Assembly (NCBI RefSeq): GCF_000384035.1
Contig: NZ_KB913024.1
Location: forward strand, 2,813,128-2,877,127
DNA: 64,000 bases
From: Actinopolyspora mortivallis DSM 44261
Lineage (GTDB): Bacteria > Actinomycetota > Actinomycetes > Mycobacteriales > Pseudonocardiaceae
Direction of reading: 5' to 3'
The position numbers and the translations under genes were made by a program. The notes beneath the pieces were generated by a model that was not told the DNA's origin, made no database searches, and saw only the letters and a list, made by a program, of their open reading frames with translations. Below, piece after piece: positions 1 to 8,680 of this stretch. How positions within the stretch are numbered: position 1 is the stretch's first letter; each line of letters begins with the position of its first letter.

Positions 1-194
1 TCGTGGATCCCGGACTCGAACGATCCACGCCTGTCATTCTCCCGGCCCTCGCGGCGGGCTCGTCGCCGGGACGGCCGCCGTCGGGACGAGGCCGGGCCAC
101 CTCCCACCGCCCTCCGTCCCTCGTGGAGAAAACCCGCCTCCGCGCGCCGGGGAGGATCCCGCCCGGCTCCGGCCGCGGCCGGTTCCGGCGGAGG
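1..194. other. Region downstream of glgP, no gene seen
   Basis: No convincing coding sequence. The only structure noticed is a short inverted repeat, CGTGGATC at 2-9 and GATCCACG at 22-29, with a 12-base loop. It lies downstream of glgP (which reads right to left) and could be part of a terminator, but there is no T-tract and the distance is long. Confidence 0.3.
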
Positions 195-2747
195 CTATCC
201 CGCCAGCACCACCTTGCCCAGTTCCGCGGGACTGGACAACAGCCGGTGCTTCGGCAGCACACGCACCGTGTATCCGGCGGGGCCGGTGTGCGGCAGGGTC
301 ACCGTGGCCTGGTATCCGCCGTCGGCGACGCAGCGCATCGAGGTGGTGACGAAGTCGCGCAGCTCGTCGGTGTCGTCCACCCGCCCGACGACCACCTCGA
401 CGTCCACGTCGGAGTCGTCCAGACCGGCGAGTTCGACCAGCGCCCGCACGGTCATCTTCCCCCCGAGCAGCGGGGTCGTGCCGTCCTCGACGGACATGTA
501 GGTGTCGGTGATCCGCACCTGTTGCCAGGCCTCGTCCAGCCGCCTGCGGTAGGCGGCCATCTCCTTGGCACCACGGTAGTCCTCGGCGACCGCCGCGTGC
601 ACCGAGCGCACCGCCGGGGAGTAGAAGTTGTCCACATACTCGCGCACCATCCGGGAGGACTGCACCTTCGGTCCCAGGGTGGCCAGGGTGTGGCGCACCA
701 TCGCCATCCAGCGGGTCGGCACGCCGTCGCGGTCGCGGTCGTAGAACAGCGGGGCGACGTGCTCGCCGATCAGCTCGTACAGCGCCCCGGCCTCCAGGTC
801 GTCCCTGCGTTCCGGATCGCTCACCCCGTCGGCGTTGGGGATGGCCCAGCCGTTGTGGCCGTCGTACATCTCGTCCCACCAGCCGTCCCGCACCGACAGG
901 TTCAGCCCTCCGTTGAGCGCGGACTTCATTCCCGAGGTGCCACACGCCTCCAGCGGCCGGACCGGGTTGTTCAGCCAGACGTCGCAGCCCGCGTAGAGGT
1001 AGCGTGCCAGCGACATGTCGTAGTCCGGCAGGAAGACGATGCGGTGGCGGACCTCGGGGTCGTCGGCGAAACGCGCGATGCGCTGGATCATCGCCTTGCC
1101 GCCCTCGTCGGCGGGGTGCGACTTGCCCGCCACCACCACCTGCACCGGGTGGTGCGGATCGAGCAGCAGGGAACGCAGCCGCTCGGGATCACGCAGCATG
1201 AGGGTCAGCCGCTTGTAGGTGGGTACGCGCCGCGCGAAGCCGATGGTGAGCACGTCCGGGTCGAAAACCGAGTCGCACCAGCCCAGTTCGAGTTCGGAGG
1301 CCCCGCGTTGCAACCAGGCGTGTCGTAGTCGCCGACGCACCTCCTCCACCAGGCGCTGCCGCAGCGAGCTGCGCAGTTCCCACAGCAGCGAGTCGCTGAC
1401 CGGCTCCACACCGCGCAGCCCCGCTCCCTGGTCCATCTCGGACTCGCCGAGCAGCTTGCCCAGTTCCCGGGCCGACCAGGTCGGCCCGTGCACCCCGTTG
1501 GTGACCGAGGAGATGGGGATCTCGGCGATGTCGAAGCCGGGCCACAGCCCGCTGAACATCTCACGGCTGACGGTGCCGTGGAGTTCGGAGACGCCGTTGG
1601 CCCGTTGGGCGAGCCGCAGCCCCATGTTGGCCATGTTGAAGGTCCCCGGCTTCTTCTCCACCCCGAGTTCCAGGATCCGGTCGGTCGGCACTCCCGGAAG
1701 CAGGTCCCGGCTGGTGCCCTCTCCGAAGTAGTGCCGCACCAGGTGCGTGGGGAAGCGGTCCAGCCCGGCGGGGACCGGGGTGTGGGTGGTGAAGACCGTG
1801 CCCGCGCGCACGGCCGCCACCGCCTCGTCGAACTCCAGTCCGGGCTCGGCCAGCAGCTCCCGGATACGTTCCAGCCCCAGGAAACCCGCGTGCCCCTCGT
1901 TGGTGTGAAACACCTCGGGCGAGGCCATGCCGGTCAGTTCGCAGTAGGCCCGCACGGCGCGGACACCGCCGATGCCGGCGAGGATCTCCTGCCGGATCCG
2001 GTGGCTGGAGTCCCCTCCGTAGAGTCGGTCGGTGACACCGCGCAGGTCCTCGTCGTTGTCCTCCACGTCACTGTCCATCAGCAACAGCGGAACCCGCCCC
2101 ACCTGGGCCTTCCAGATCCGTGCCCGCAGGGTCCTCCCCTCCGGCATCGCCACGTGCACCAGCACCGGATCCCCCGAGGGGCGGGTCACCAGCTCCAGGG
2201 GCAGGCCCCAGGGGTCGAGCACCGGATACTGCTCGACCTGCCAGCCCTCCCCGGACAGCGACTGCCGGAAATAGCCCGAACGGTAGAACAGGCCCACCCC
2301 CACCAGGGGGACACCGAGGTCGGAGGCGGACTTGAGGTGGTCCCCCGCCAGAACACCGAGCCCACCCGAGTAGTTCGGCAACGCCTCGGTCAGTCCGAAC
2401 TCCATGGAGAAGTAGGCGACGGAGGCCGGAAGCGGGGTTCCCTCGTCCCGGCGCTGCTGGTACCAGCGCGGAACGGTGAGGTAGCGGCGCAGGTCGTCGT
2501 CCACGGCCCGGGTGCGGGCCAGGAAGTCCTCGTCGGCGGCCAGCCGGTCCAGCCGTTCCGCCGGGACCTCGGCCAACAGACGCAGCGGGTCCCCTCCGAC
2601 GGCCGACCACACGTCCGGTTCGACGGAGGCGAACAGGTCCTGGGTGGGCGGGTGCCAACTCCAGCGCAGGTTCATGGCCAGCCTGCCGAGTGCCTGCAAC
2701 GAGTCGGGAAGGTGGGCGCTGACGGTGAAGCGACGGACTGCTCTCAC
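195..2747 (-). CDS. glgP: Alpha-glucan phosphorylase (GT35 family)
   Basis: Releases glucose-1-phosphate from alpha-1,4-glucans with pyridoxal phosphate as cofactor; cytoplasmic glycogen and maltodextrin turnover. The product is 850 residues, usual for the actinobacterial form with an N-terminal domain before the phosphorylase fold (NLRWSWHP near residue 25). The cofactor lysine lies in EACGTSGMKSALNGG. The open frame extends upstream to 2906, but that extension is proline/arginine-rich and overlaps the divergent gene, so GTG at 2747 (start of VRAVRRFTVSAHLPDSL) is preferred, although no good ribosome site precedes it. M. tuberculosis glgP (Rv1328) has the same place at the end of the conserved block; other glg genes are not in the window. 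Confidence 0.93.
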   Translation of the reverse strand: MRAVRRFTVSAHLPDSLQALGRLAMNLRWSWHPPTQDLFASVEPDVWSAVGGDPLRLLAEVPAERLDRLAADEDFLARTRAVDDDLRRYLTVPRWYQQRRDEGTPLPASVAYFSMEFGLTEALPNYSGGLGVLAGDHLKSASDLGVPLVGVGLFYRSGYFRQSLSGEGWQVEQYPVLDPWGLPLELVTRPSGDPVLVHVAMPEGRTLRARIWKAQVGRVPLLLMDSDVEDNDEDLRGVTDRLYGGDSSHRIRQEILAGIGGVRAVRAYCELTGMASPEVFHTNEGHAGFLGLERIRELLAEPGLEFDEAVAAVRAGTVFTTHTPVPAGLDRFPTHLVRHYFGEGTSRDLLPGVPTDRILELGVEKKPGTFNMANMGLRLAQRANGVSELHGTVSREMFSGLWPGFDIAEIPISSVTNGVHGPTWSARELGKLLGESEMDQGAGLRGVEPVSDSLLWELRSSLRQRLVEEVRRRLRHAWLQRGASELELGWCDSVFDPDVLTIGFARRVPTYKRLTLMLRDPERLRSLLLDPHHPVQVVVAGKSHPADEGGKAMIQRIARFADDPEVRHRIVFLPDYDMSLARYLYAGCDVWLNNPVRPLEACGTSGMKSALNGGLNLSVRDGWWDEMYDGHNGWAIPNADGVSDPERRDDLEAGALYELIGEHVAPLFYDRDRDGVPTRWMAMVRHTLATLGPKVQSSRMVREYVDNFYSPAVRSVHAAVAEDYRGAKEMAAYRRRLDEAWQQVRITDTYMSVEDGTTPLLGGKMTVRALVELAGLDDSDVDVEVVVGRVDDTDELRDFVTTSMRCVADGGYQATVTLPHTGPAGYTVRVLPKHRLLSSPAELGKVVLAG

Positions 2748-2800
2748 GAGCGGCGAGGGTATCTCGCCGCGGAACGGTTCCGCACAGCCCACGAACCATC

Positions 2801-3562
2801 GTGCCGTGCGAGTCTGGGGAGGTGGTTTCGCCGAGAGGGACGCTGGCGCTCGTGTTGGGGCTGCTGCTCGTGGGCTCCTCGGGATGCGCGGCGGTGGGGG
2901 GAACACCGGTACCGGGGGACGTGGTGGTCCGCGAGGCGGTCGATCCGTCCTTCGTGTTCGGCACCGACTCCTCGCCGGTGGACGAACTGGCGGCCACGGT
3001 GGTCACCGACGTGGGGCGCTACTGGGAACGGACGATGCCGCGCGTGTTCGGGCGCGAGTGGACCGAGCTCGACGGTGGGTTCTTCTCCGTGGACACGGTG
3101 GATCCCACGAACAGCTCCCCGCCCTGCGCGGAGGAGGTCACCGAACTGTCCGGCAACGCGTACTACTGCGTCGCCGTGGACGCGGTCGTCTGGGACCGCG
3201 CCGCGCTGCTTCCGGTGCTGCGGGCCCACTACGGCCAGTCCGCCGTGGTGCTGGTCCTGGCCCACGAGCTGGGGCACGCGGTCCAACAGCGACTCGACGA
3301 GTCCCCACCCGCCCGGACGGACCCCGTGTTCGTGGAGACCACCGCGGACTGCTTCGCCGGCTCCTATTTCCGCTGGGTGGTCGACGGCGGCTCTGCCCGA
3401 CTGGTCATGGACGACGGGGACGTCGAGGACGCGCTGCGGGCGTTGCGTGCCTTCGCCGACCTGCCGGAACAACACGGCTCCGACCCCCACGGAGACGCCC
3501 GGGACAGGAGCCGGGCCTTCCGGCGGGGGTATGCGGCCGGTCCCGGCGCGTGCGCCGCGTGA
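2801..3562 (+). CDS. Putative lipoprotein neutral zinc metallopeptidase (first of a tandem pair)
   Basis: Predicted secreted lipoprotein of about 253 residues. A hydrophobic N-terminus ends in a lipobox (LLVGSSGC, Cys about 29), and a zinc-peptidase motif HELGHAVQ follows (His155, Glu156, His159), with a later ETTADCFAGSYFRW segment that probably supplies the third metal ligand. This is the pattern of the putative neutral zinc metallopeptidase family. Its substrate is unknown. The start is uncertain: GTG at 2801 has no ribosome site, and GTG at 2822 abuts a GGGGAG. The next gene is a longer paralogue with the same motif order, so the pair looks like an old duplication. Confidence 0.75.
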   Translation: MPCESGEVVSPRGTLALVLGLLLVGSSGCAAVGGTPVPGDVVVREAVDPSFVFGTDSSPVDELAATVVTDVGRYWERTMPRVFGREWTELDGGFFSVDTVDPTNSSPPCAEEVTELSGNAYYCVAVDAVVWDRAALLPVLRAHYGQSAVVLVLAHELGHAVQQRLDESPPARTDPVFVETTADCFAGSYFRWVVDGGSARLVMDDGDVEDALRALRAFADLPEQHGSDPHGDARDRSRAFRRGYAAGPGACAA

Positions 3563-3815
3563 CTCCCCCGGAAGGCGGGTGAACGGCACCGAAATCCCCT
3601 CCCAGCCCGACGGAAGTGACCGGCTCGCGCACCGAGGCGGTCCCGACTTTCCGGGCAACGGGGGCATCTCGGGCCCGGACGGATCCACACCGGTTCGGGA
3701 CGAGATCGGTTCGTTAGGCTGCGCCGGGTGTTCCTCCCGGTGCCCACGAGGGGACGCGCACCTTCGAGGTTTCCGGACGTGGGAGTACACGACAGCACGA
3801 CGCGAGGATGGGGCA

Positions 3816-5276
3816 GTGGCGAAAAGCTCGACAACACGACGACTGATCGCTGCCTCGGCGGCGGCCACGGCACTGTGCCTGGGGGTGACCGGATGTTCCC
3901 GGCCGATCAACGGGATCCCGACCGCCAGCGGCAGTCCCGCCGCCGACACGGTGGCGGGACTGCCGGTCAGTGACGGCCCCAGCGGTCTCAAACCGGGGGC
4001 GGCTCCCGCCGAACTGCCGGTGGAGGGAGGCACCGACGACGACGTCGACAGACTCGCGGTCGACACCGTGGCCGACGTCCAGCGGTACTGGCGGCAGTCC
4101 TACCCGAAGACCTTCGACGAGGGGCGTTTCCGTCCCGTCTCCCGGCTGGTCTCCTACGACTCCGGCGGGCAGGGCAGACGTCTCTGCGGGCAGGACACCT
4201 CGGGAAGGGCGAACGCCTTCTACTGCCCCGGGCAGGACACCATCGCCTGGGACCGCGGCAGGCTCCTGCCCGAACTGCGGAACACCTTCGGTCCCATGGC
4301 CGTCGTCACGGTGCTGGCCCACGAGATGGGGCACGCGGTGCAGCACCGGGCCGGTCTGCTCGACGGGGACACCCCGACCCTGGTCGCCGAACAGCAGGCG
4401 GACTGTCTGACCGGCTCCTTCTTCCGCCACGTGGCCGAGGGCTCGGCCGAGCACCTTCGGGTCTCCACCGGAGACGGACTCAACAGCGTGCTGGGAGTGC
4501 TCAGTTACATCAGGGACGCCCCCGGCGAGACCGGTTTCGCCGACTCCCGCGCGCACGGCAGCGCCTTCGACCGCATCTCGGCGTTCCAGTACGGCTTCAA
4601 CGACGGTCCGAAGCGGTGCACGGAGATGACCGAGTCCTCCGTGCTGGAACGAACCACCCAGTTCCGTTTCTGGAAGAAGGCCCAGGAGTCGGACCTGCCC
4701 ATCGACGAGGACAGCATCGAGCGTGTCGAGCGGAGCCTGCGCCGGGTCTTCGCCGACACCGGCATCGCTCCTCCCCGGATCAGTACCGAGCGGGGATCCT
4801 GCCCCGACGGGACGAACACTGAACCGGCCGCCTACTGCGCCGAGACCAACACCGTCTCCCTGGACCGACAGCGGCTGGAGGAGCTGGCCACCCCGCCTCA
4901 CGGTGGCGACGAACCGTCCGGCTACGGGGACTTCGCCGCCTACGCGCAGGTGGCCTCGCGGTACGTGCTGGCGGTGCAGCGGGCGGCGGGGCTGTCCCTC
5001 ACCGGCGAGGCCGCCGGGTTGCGCACCGCCTGCCTGGTCGGTGCCTGGAGCGGTCTGCTGGTGGAGGACCCGCTGGGGCGGCGGAACCCGGTCGGGAAGC
5101 TGCGTCTGGCCCCCGGTGACATCGACGAGGGAGTGGCCGCGCTGCTCGACGAGAACGGACTGATCGCCGCCGACGTGCGGGGCGAGCAGGTCTCGGCGGG
5201 TTTCGCGCGGGTGGAGGCCTTCCGTCTCGGGTTCCGGAAGGGGATCACTCCCTGCGCCACGGAGTACCACTCCTGA
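3816..5276 (+). CDS. Putative lipoprotein neutral zinc metallopeptidase (second of a tandem pair)
   Basis: 486-residue predicted lipoprotein. It has a basic start (AKSSTTRRL), a hydrophobic stretch and lipobox LGVTGC with Cys27. A flexible Pro/Gly/Ala linker follows to about residue 75, then the peptidase region with HEMGHAVQ (His169, Glu170, His173) and EQQADCLTGSFFRH. The C-terminal half (about 270-486) is an extra domain absent from the shorter neighbour; it repeats several peptidase-like features (CPDGTN, YCAETNTVSLDR, CLVGAW) but lacks an HExxH, so it may be a degenerate second copy. GTG at 3816 is preceded by GAGGATGGGG. Function is inferred from the family; no substrate is known. Confidence 0.78.
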   Translation: MAKSSTTRRLIAASAAATALCLGVTGCSRPINGIPTASGSPAADTVAGLPVSDGPSGLKPGAAPAELPVEGGTDDDVDRLAVDTVADVQRYWRQSYPKTFDEGRFRPVSRLVSYDSGGQGRRLCGQDTSGRANAFYCPGQDTIAWDRGRLLPELRNTFGPMAVVTVLAHEMGHAVQHRAGLLDGDTPTLVAEQQADCLTGSFFRHVAEGSAEHLRVSTGDGLNSVLGVLSYIRDAPGETGFADSRAHGSAFDRISAFQYGFNDGPKRCTEMTESSVLERTTQFRFWKKAQESDLPIDEDSIERVERSLRRVFADTGIAPPRISTERGSCPDGTNTEPAAYCAETNTVSLDRQRLEELATPPHGGDEPSGYGDFAAYAQVASRYVLAVQRAAGLSLTGEAAGLRTACLVGAWSGLLVEDPLGRRNPVGKLRLAPGDIDEGVAALLDENGLIAADVRGEQVSAGFARVEAFRLGFRKGITPCATEYHS

Positions 5277-5299
5277 GCCGGAGATCCTCGGGTCGCCCT

Positions 5300-5344
5300 G
5301 AGCGGGCGGGAACTCGGAAACCGGAGACGCCGGTCCGCCCGCTC
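5300..5344 (+). terminator. Hairpin downstream of the second peptidase
   Basis: Perfect 10-bp arms GAGCGGGCGG (5300-5309) and CCGCCCGCTC (5335-5344) enclose a second short stem (ACCGG/CCGGT). It starts 24 bases after the peptidase stop codon and precedes the convergent ybbN. No T-tract is seen, as is common in high-GC actinobacteria. Confidence 0.55.
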
Positions 5345-5472
5345 GGTGGCGGCGGGCCCGGTGAGTCGGTTTCCGTGCGGACCCGGTGCGGTGGCGGCAC
5401 GGAAGATCACCCGCGCGAGCCAGGCGCGGCGCTTCCGAGGTGGACTCGCCGCGCCGTCCGGGTGGGGCCTGC

Positions 5473-6429
5473 TCAGAACAGGGCGCTGGCCAGGGCCCGC
5501 CGGGCGTCGGCCACCCGCTTGTCCCCGTCCGGAAACAGGCCGAACATCTCCAGCAGCTCCTCACGGACCCGGTCACGCTCGTCACCGGATGTGCGCTTGA
5601 CCGTGCCGATCAACCGGTTGAAGGCTTGCTCCACCCGTTGTTGCGCCAGTTCGGCGTCGGCGGCGGCCAGTTGGGCGTCCACGTCGTCCGGGTTCTCCTC
5701 GGCCCGGCTGATGGCCGCCGGGTCGGCGTTCTCGGCCCGCGCGGTGAACCGCACCTGGGCCAGTGCCGCCTTGGCCTGCTCGTTGTCCGGTTCGGCGTCC
5801 AGGATGCGTTGGTAGGCCTGTTCGGCCGCCGCGTACTCGCCCCGTTCCAACGCCTGCTCGGCCTCGGTGAAGCGCGGGTCCTCGGGGCTCTCCGCACCGC
5901 CGCCCTCTTCGGCCGCGCGGATTCCCGGCAGTTGATCACGCTGGGCGTCCAGGATCGCGGTGATCCACTGCCTGATCTGTTCCTCCGGCTGCGCCCCCGC
6001 GAACGCCTCCACCGGCTGGCCGCCCGCGATGGCGATGACCGTGGGGATGGACTGTGCCCCGAACAGCTGCGCGATCCGCTGGTTGGCGTCCACGTCGATC
6101 TTGGCGAGCACCCAGGTGCCCCCGCCCTCCCGGGCGAGCTTCTCCAACACGGGGGAGAGCTGCTTGCACGGCTGGCACCAACTGGCCCACAGGTCCACCA
6201 CGACCGGGACCTGCATGGACCGCTCGACCACCTCGGCCTGGAAGTTGGATTCGGTGACCTCGACGATCGGGGAGTGGTCACCGGCCGAAGAGCCCGTGCC
6301 CGCGGAGGACTGCGCACTGCTCCGGGCCTCCGCCCGGTTCTTCAACGCCGACAGGTCCACGGCCCCCGCCATGGAGGCCGCTCCGCTCTGCTGTGCGTCC
6401 GGATTCTGCCGTGGATAAGGCCGTGTCAC
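5473..6429 (-). CDS. ybbN: YbbN/CnoX-type thioredoxin-fold protein
   Basis: 318 residues. The N-terminus MTRP...MAGAVDLS resembles that of M. tuberculosis Rv1324, which supports the GTG start at 6429. The thioredoxin domain (about 55-165) keeps a redox motif WCQPCK (Cys85, Cys88). After it comes a TPR-like helical region (about 195-318) with the pattern [24 protein letters not shown]. YbbN/CnoX proteins act as co-chaperones that hold oxidatively damaged proteins for DnaK or GroEL. Unlike many YbbN proteins this one keeps both cysteines, so thioredoxin activity is possible. It sits next to the thiolase/epimerase genes in mycobacteria; here they are separated by the accessory island. Confidence 0.88.
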   Translation of the reverse strand: MTRPYPRQNPDAQQSGAASMAGAVDLSALKNRAEARSSAQSSAGTGSSAGDHSPIVEVTESNFQAEVVERSMQVPVVVDLWASWCQPCKQLSPVLEKLAREGGGTWVLAKIDVDANQRIAQLFGAQSIPTVIAIAGGQPVEAFAGAQPEEQIRQWITAILDAQRDQLPGIRAAEEGGGAESPEDPRFTEAEQALERGEYAAAEQAYQRILDAEPDNEQAKAALAQVRFTARAENADPAAISRAEENPDDVDAQLAAADAELAQQRVEQAFNRLIGTVKRTSGDERDRVREELLEMFGLFPDGDKRVADARRALASALF

Positions 6430-6731
6430 GCCCCCATCGTGACACGCCGCGCACCGTCCGTCCCACTCCGCCCCACCACGGAACCGCGCTTCGTCCTCCG
6501 GCAGGAGTGCGGCGGCACACCCAGGACAACCAGCCTTCGCACGACCGAGCGACTGCGATCACTCGTTCAGGTGGCTTTATCGGATTTCCCTCATCTTTCA
6601 CGGGAAGGGCGACGAAACTGCACACGAGTCCACGGCGCGGAGAGCGTGTTCGTGCGTGCCGTGCCACGACTCAGTAGGGACTCGATCGGGAACTCTTCCC
6701 TACCCGCAAACGTGACGAGAGGTACTGAATA
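6430..6731 (+). promoter_or_regulatory. Intergenic region between ybbN and the chaplin-like gene
   Basis: About 300 bases between divergent genes with no credible ORF. It must hold both promoters; no clear -35/-10 pair was identified by eye. A GAGAGG ribosome site (6718-6723) precedes the GTG start at 6732. Confidence 0.4.
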
Positions 6732-6989
6732 GTGCGTACTGCAACCCGTGTTGCCGGCGCTGCCGGTGTCGCCGCCATGGGCATGATGACCCTGGGCACG
6801 TCCGCGTTCGCCGACTCGAAGGACAACGACGGCATCAACGCGCTCGATGACAACAACATCAGCGCCGTGCCGATCCAGGCCTGCGGCAACGACATCGGCG
6901 CCGTGATCGGCCTGGTCATTCCGATCCTGTCGCCGGAGAGCTCCGAGTGCGTCAACGCGCCCGTGGTCGACCACCCCATGTCCAAGTGA
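6732..6989 (+). CDS. Small secreted chaplin-like protein
   Basis: 85 residues with a clear Sec signal peptide (MRTATRVAGAAGVAAMGMM, likely cut after SAFA), then an Asp/Asn-rich linker (DSKDNDGINALDDNN) and a short domain with two cysteines: QACGNDIGAVIGLVIPI followed by SECVN. Spacing and the CGN...CVN signature recall chaplins, the amyloid-forming hydrophobic surface proteins of aerial hyphae, but the hydrophobic core differs, so I call it chaplin-like rather than a chaplin. The mature protein is about 58 residues. It stands alone, with a strong hairpin after it, so it is probably a single-gene transcript. Confidence 0.6.
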   Translation: MRTATRVAGAAGVAAMGMMTLGTSAFADSKDNDGINALDDNNISAVPIQACGNDIGAVIGLVIPILSPESSECVNAPVVDHPMSK

Positions 6990-7019
6990 GCGTGTGAGGT
7001 AGTCGACATCCTTCCTCCC

Positions 7020-7050
7020 GGGTGGTGTCGGATTCGTTCCGGCACCACCC
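7020..7050 (+). terminator. Hairpin terminator after the chaplin-like gene
   Basis: Arms GGGTGGTGTCGGA (7020-7032) and TCCGGCACCACCC (7038-7050) pair over 13 bp with one G-U position and a 5-base loop, 30 bases after the stop codon at 6989. It may serve both this gene and the convergent thiamine-binding protein gene. Confidence 0.65.
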
Positions 7051-7103
7051 CTGGGTGCTCATCACCGGTGACCGCACACCGCGTCACCCGCTCCGGGAGG
7101 AGT

Positions 7104-7406
7104 TCACTCCGGACCGAGCCGCTGTTCGATCCGGTCCACCTTCTCCCGGAGCTGGTTGGTGTGCCCCGGACGGATGTCCGCCTTGAGCACCAGACTCGTC
7201 CGGGGAGCGCGGGCCGAGACCGCCTCGGTCGCCCGCCGCACCACGTCCATCACCTCGTCCCACTCGCCTTCCACCGTGGTGAACATGGCGTTCGTCTCGT
7301 GCGCAAGACCGGACTCCCGCACGACGCGCACGGCCTCGGCCACCGCGGCACTCACACTGTCGGAGTCACCCGCCCCGGAAGGGGCCACGCTGAATGCGAC
7401 CAACAT
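7104..7406 (-). CDS. Thiamine-binding protein, MTH1187/YkoF-like family
   Basis: 100 residues, typical length for the MTH1187/UPF0045 family. Recognisable segments are MLVAFSVAPSGAGDSDSV at the N-terminus, the central HETNAMFTTVEGEWDEVMD, and LVLKADIRPGHTNQLREKV at the end. Members form a ferredoxin-like fold that assembles as a tetramer and binds thiamine; their physiological role is unsettled. ATG start at 7406. It is divergent from the MarR regulator that follows, and the two may share a promoter region. Confidence 0.85.
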   Translation of the reverse strand: MLVAFSVAPSGAGDSDSVSAAVAEAVRVVRESGLAHETNAMFTTVEGEWDEVMDVVRRATEAVSARAPRTSLVLKADIRPGHTNQLREKVDRIEQRLGPE

Positions 7407-7575
7407 CTCCCATCCTCCTCGCCGCGAGAAACACCTGTCGTCGGGATCACGGAGTCACCGCACCCGGGAACCTACCGGTGTCCCACCGCGAGGACATCCC
7501 ACACGCCGGACGCGGAGACGACGAACTCCCCGTGTCGCCCGTCGGGGCAAGTATCCGCTGCTAGCGTCGGATGCC

Positions 7576-8076
7576 ATGAGTCCCCGTCAACCGCTGCCGT
7601 TCGATCCGATAGCACGCGCGGCCGAAACCTGGTCCCAACGTATCGGCCCCTCCTCGACCATGGCCGCGGTCACCAGCATCATGCGGGTCCAGCAGATACT
7701 CCAGTCGGCGGTCGACACCGCGCTCCGCCCGCACAACCTGACCTTCGCCCGCTACGAGGCCCTCGTGCTGCTGAGCTTCTCCCGACAGGGAAGTCTTCCG
7801 ATGCGCGTCATGGGGGACCGGCTGCAACTGCACCCGACCAGCGTCACCAACATCGTCGACCGGTTGGAGGCCGACGAACTCGTCCGTCGCCTCCCCCACC
7901 CGACCGACCGCCGCACCACGCTCGTGGAGATCACGGAGAACGGCCGCGAGGTGACCGAGAAGGCCACCGAGTCGGTGACCGCGGTGAACTTCGGACTCAC
8001 CGGCATCACCGAACGACAGACCCGGCAGCTCACCGAGCTGCTCAGCAAGGTGCGCCAGGCCGCGGGCGACTTCTGA
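7576..8076 (+). CDS. MarR-family transcriptional regulator
   Basis: 166 residues. The winged-helix core is clear: helices at LTFARYEALVLLSF, recognition region MRVMGDRLQLHPTSVTN, then the wing HPTDRRTTLVEITENG. The N-terminal region (PFDPIARAAETWSQRIG) is usual in actinobacterial MarR proteins that sit near coenzyme A or fatty-acid genes. The frame is open upstream to 7156, but that part is a shadow of the opposite gene; ATG at 7576 gives the family length. The target is unknown; the divergent thiamine-binding protein gene is the nearest candidate. Confidence 0.88.
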   Translation: MSPRQPLPFDPIARAAETWSQRIGPSSTMAAVTSIMRVQQILQSAVDTALRPHNLTFARYEALVLLSFSRQGSLPMRVMGDRLQLHPTSVTNIVDRLEADELVRRLPHPTDRRTTLVEITENGREVTEKATESVTAVNFGLTGITERQTRQLTELLSKVRQAAGDF

Positions 8077-8168
8077 CCTCGTGCCGTCCCGCCTGACGGG
8101 GGTGGTCACGCGGCCCGAGGCGGTGGTGGTTCCGTCCGCTCGGAGGCCCGCGAACGGCGGTGGGCGGG

Positions 8169-8528
8169 TCAGTTCAGCTCGCGCAGGGCTCCGACCAGGC
8201 GGGACCACGAGGTCGGCCCCTTTTCCTCCGGCATCGTCAGCGAACCCCGCCGCAGGGCCCAGCGTTCGAACACCACGGACCCGAACGGCGGGACCGAGGC
8301 GATCAGCGCGAGCAGCAGCACACGGAAACTCCAGCGCAGCGGACCGTAGACCACCAGGCTCAGTACGACGTAGGCCGTGAAGACCACCCCGTGCACCCAG
8401 CCGGCCACGGTCACGGCCTCGGGCTGGTCGAACCCGTACTTGAACACCATCGCGATGAGCAGGGCCGCCCACGACACCGCTTCGGCGAACGCGACCACAC
8501 GGAACCAACCGACACACGTCCTGAACAC
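8169..8528 (-). CDS. DUF3817 integral membrane protein
   Basis: About 119 residues with three predicted membrane segments: FRVVAFAEAVSWAALLIAM, AGWVHGVVFTAYVVLSLVV and FRVLLLALIASVPPFGSVVF, followed by a charged tail ending in RELN. This matches the DUF3817 family (YdzA-like), which has no known function. The frame extends to 8609, but GTG at 8528 gives the family length and has GGTGAG just upstream. It converges with the MarR gene and is divergent from dinB. Confidence 0.75.
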   Translation of the reverse strand: MFRTCVGWFRVVAFAEAVSWAALLIAMVFKYGFDQPEAVTVAGWVHGVVFTAYVVLSLVVYGPLRWSFRVLLLALIASVPPFGSVVFERWALRRGSLTMPEEKGPTSWSRLVGALRELN

Positions 8529-8680
8529 GAGCTCACCGTACCGTGTGATTCCCCGCACCCGGCTCGCGGTGTGCCAGGAGGCCATCGTGCGCCGGGGTCC
8601 GGTGGCCACGGATCAGCTCCCGCGACACGCCCGACAGGTCCCCGTCCCGGCCTGTCGGGGGTTTACCGTTCAATGACGGC

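Noticed and set aside
3..1328. Long plus-strand ORF of about 440 codons over glgP
   Set aside because: It is the antisense shadow of glgP in high-GC DNA; its composition (His/Gly/Val/Arg-rich, no motifs) is not protein-like, while the minus strand reads a complete phosphorylase.
1488..3815. Extending the second peptidase to a 1262-codon ORF
   Set aside because: The upstream part runs antisense to glgP and through the first peptidase in another frame. The signal peptide and ribosome site at 3816 fix the true start.
6732..6989. Calling this gene a true chaplin
   Set aside because: The Cys spacing is similar but the hydrophobic core and conserved Gly/Asn pattern of chaplins are not fully met, so it is labelled chaplin-like only.
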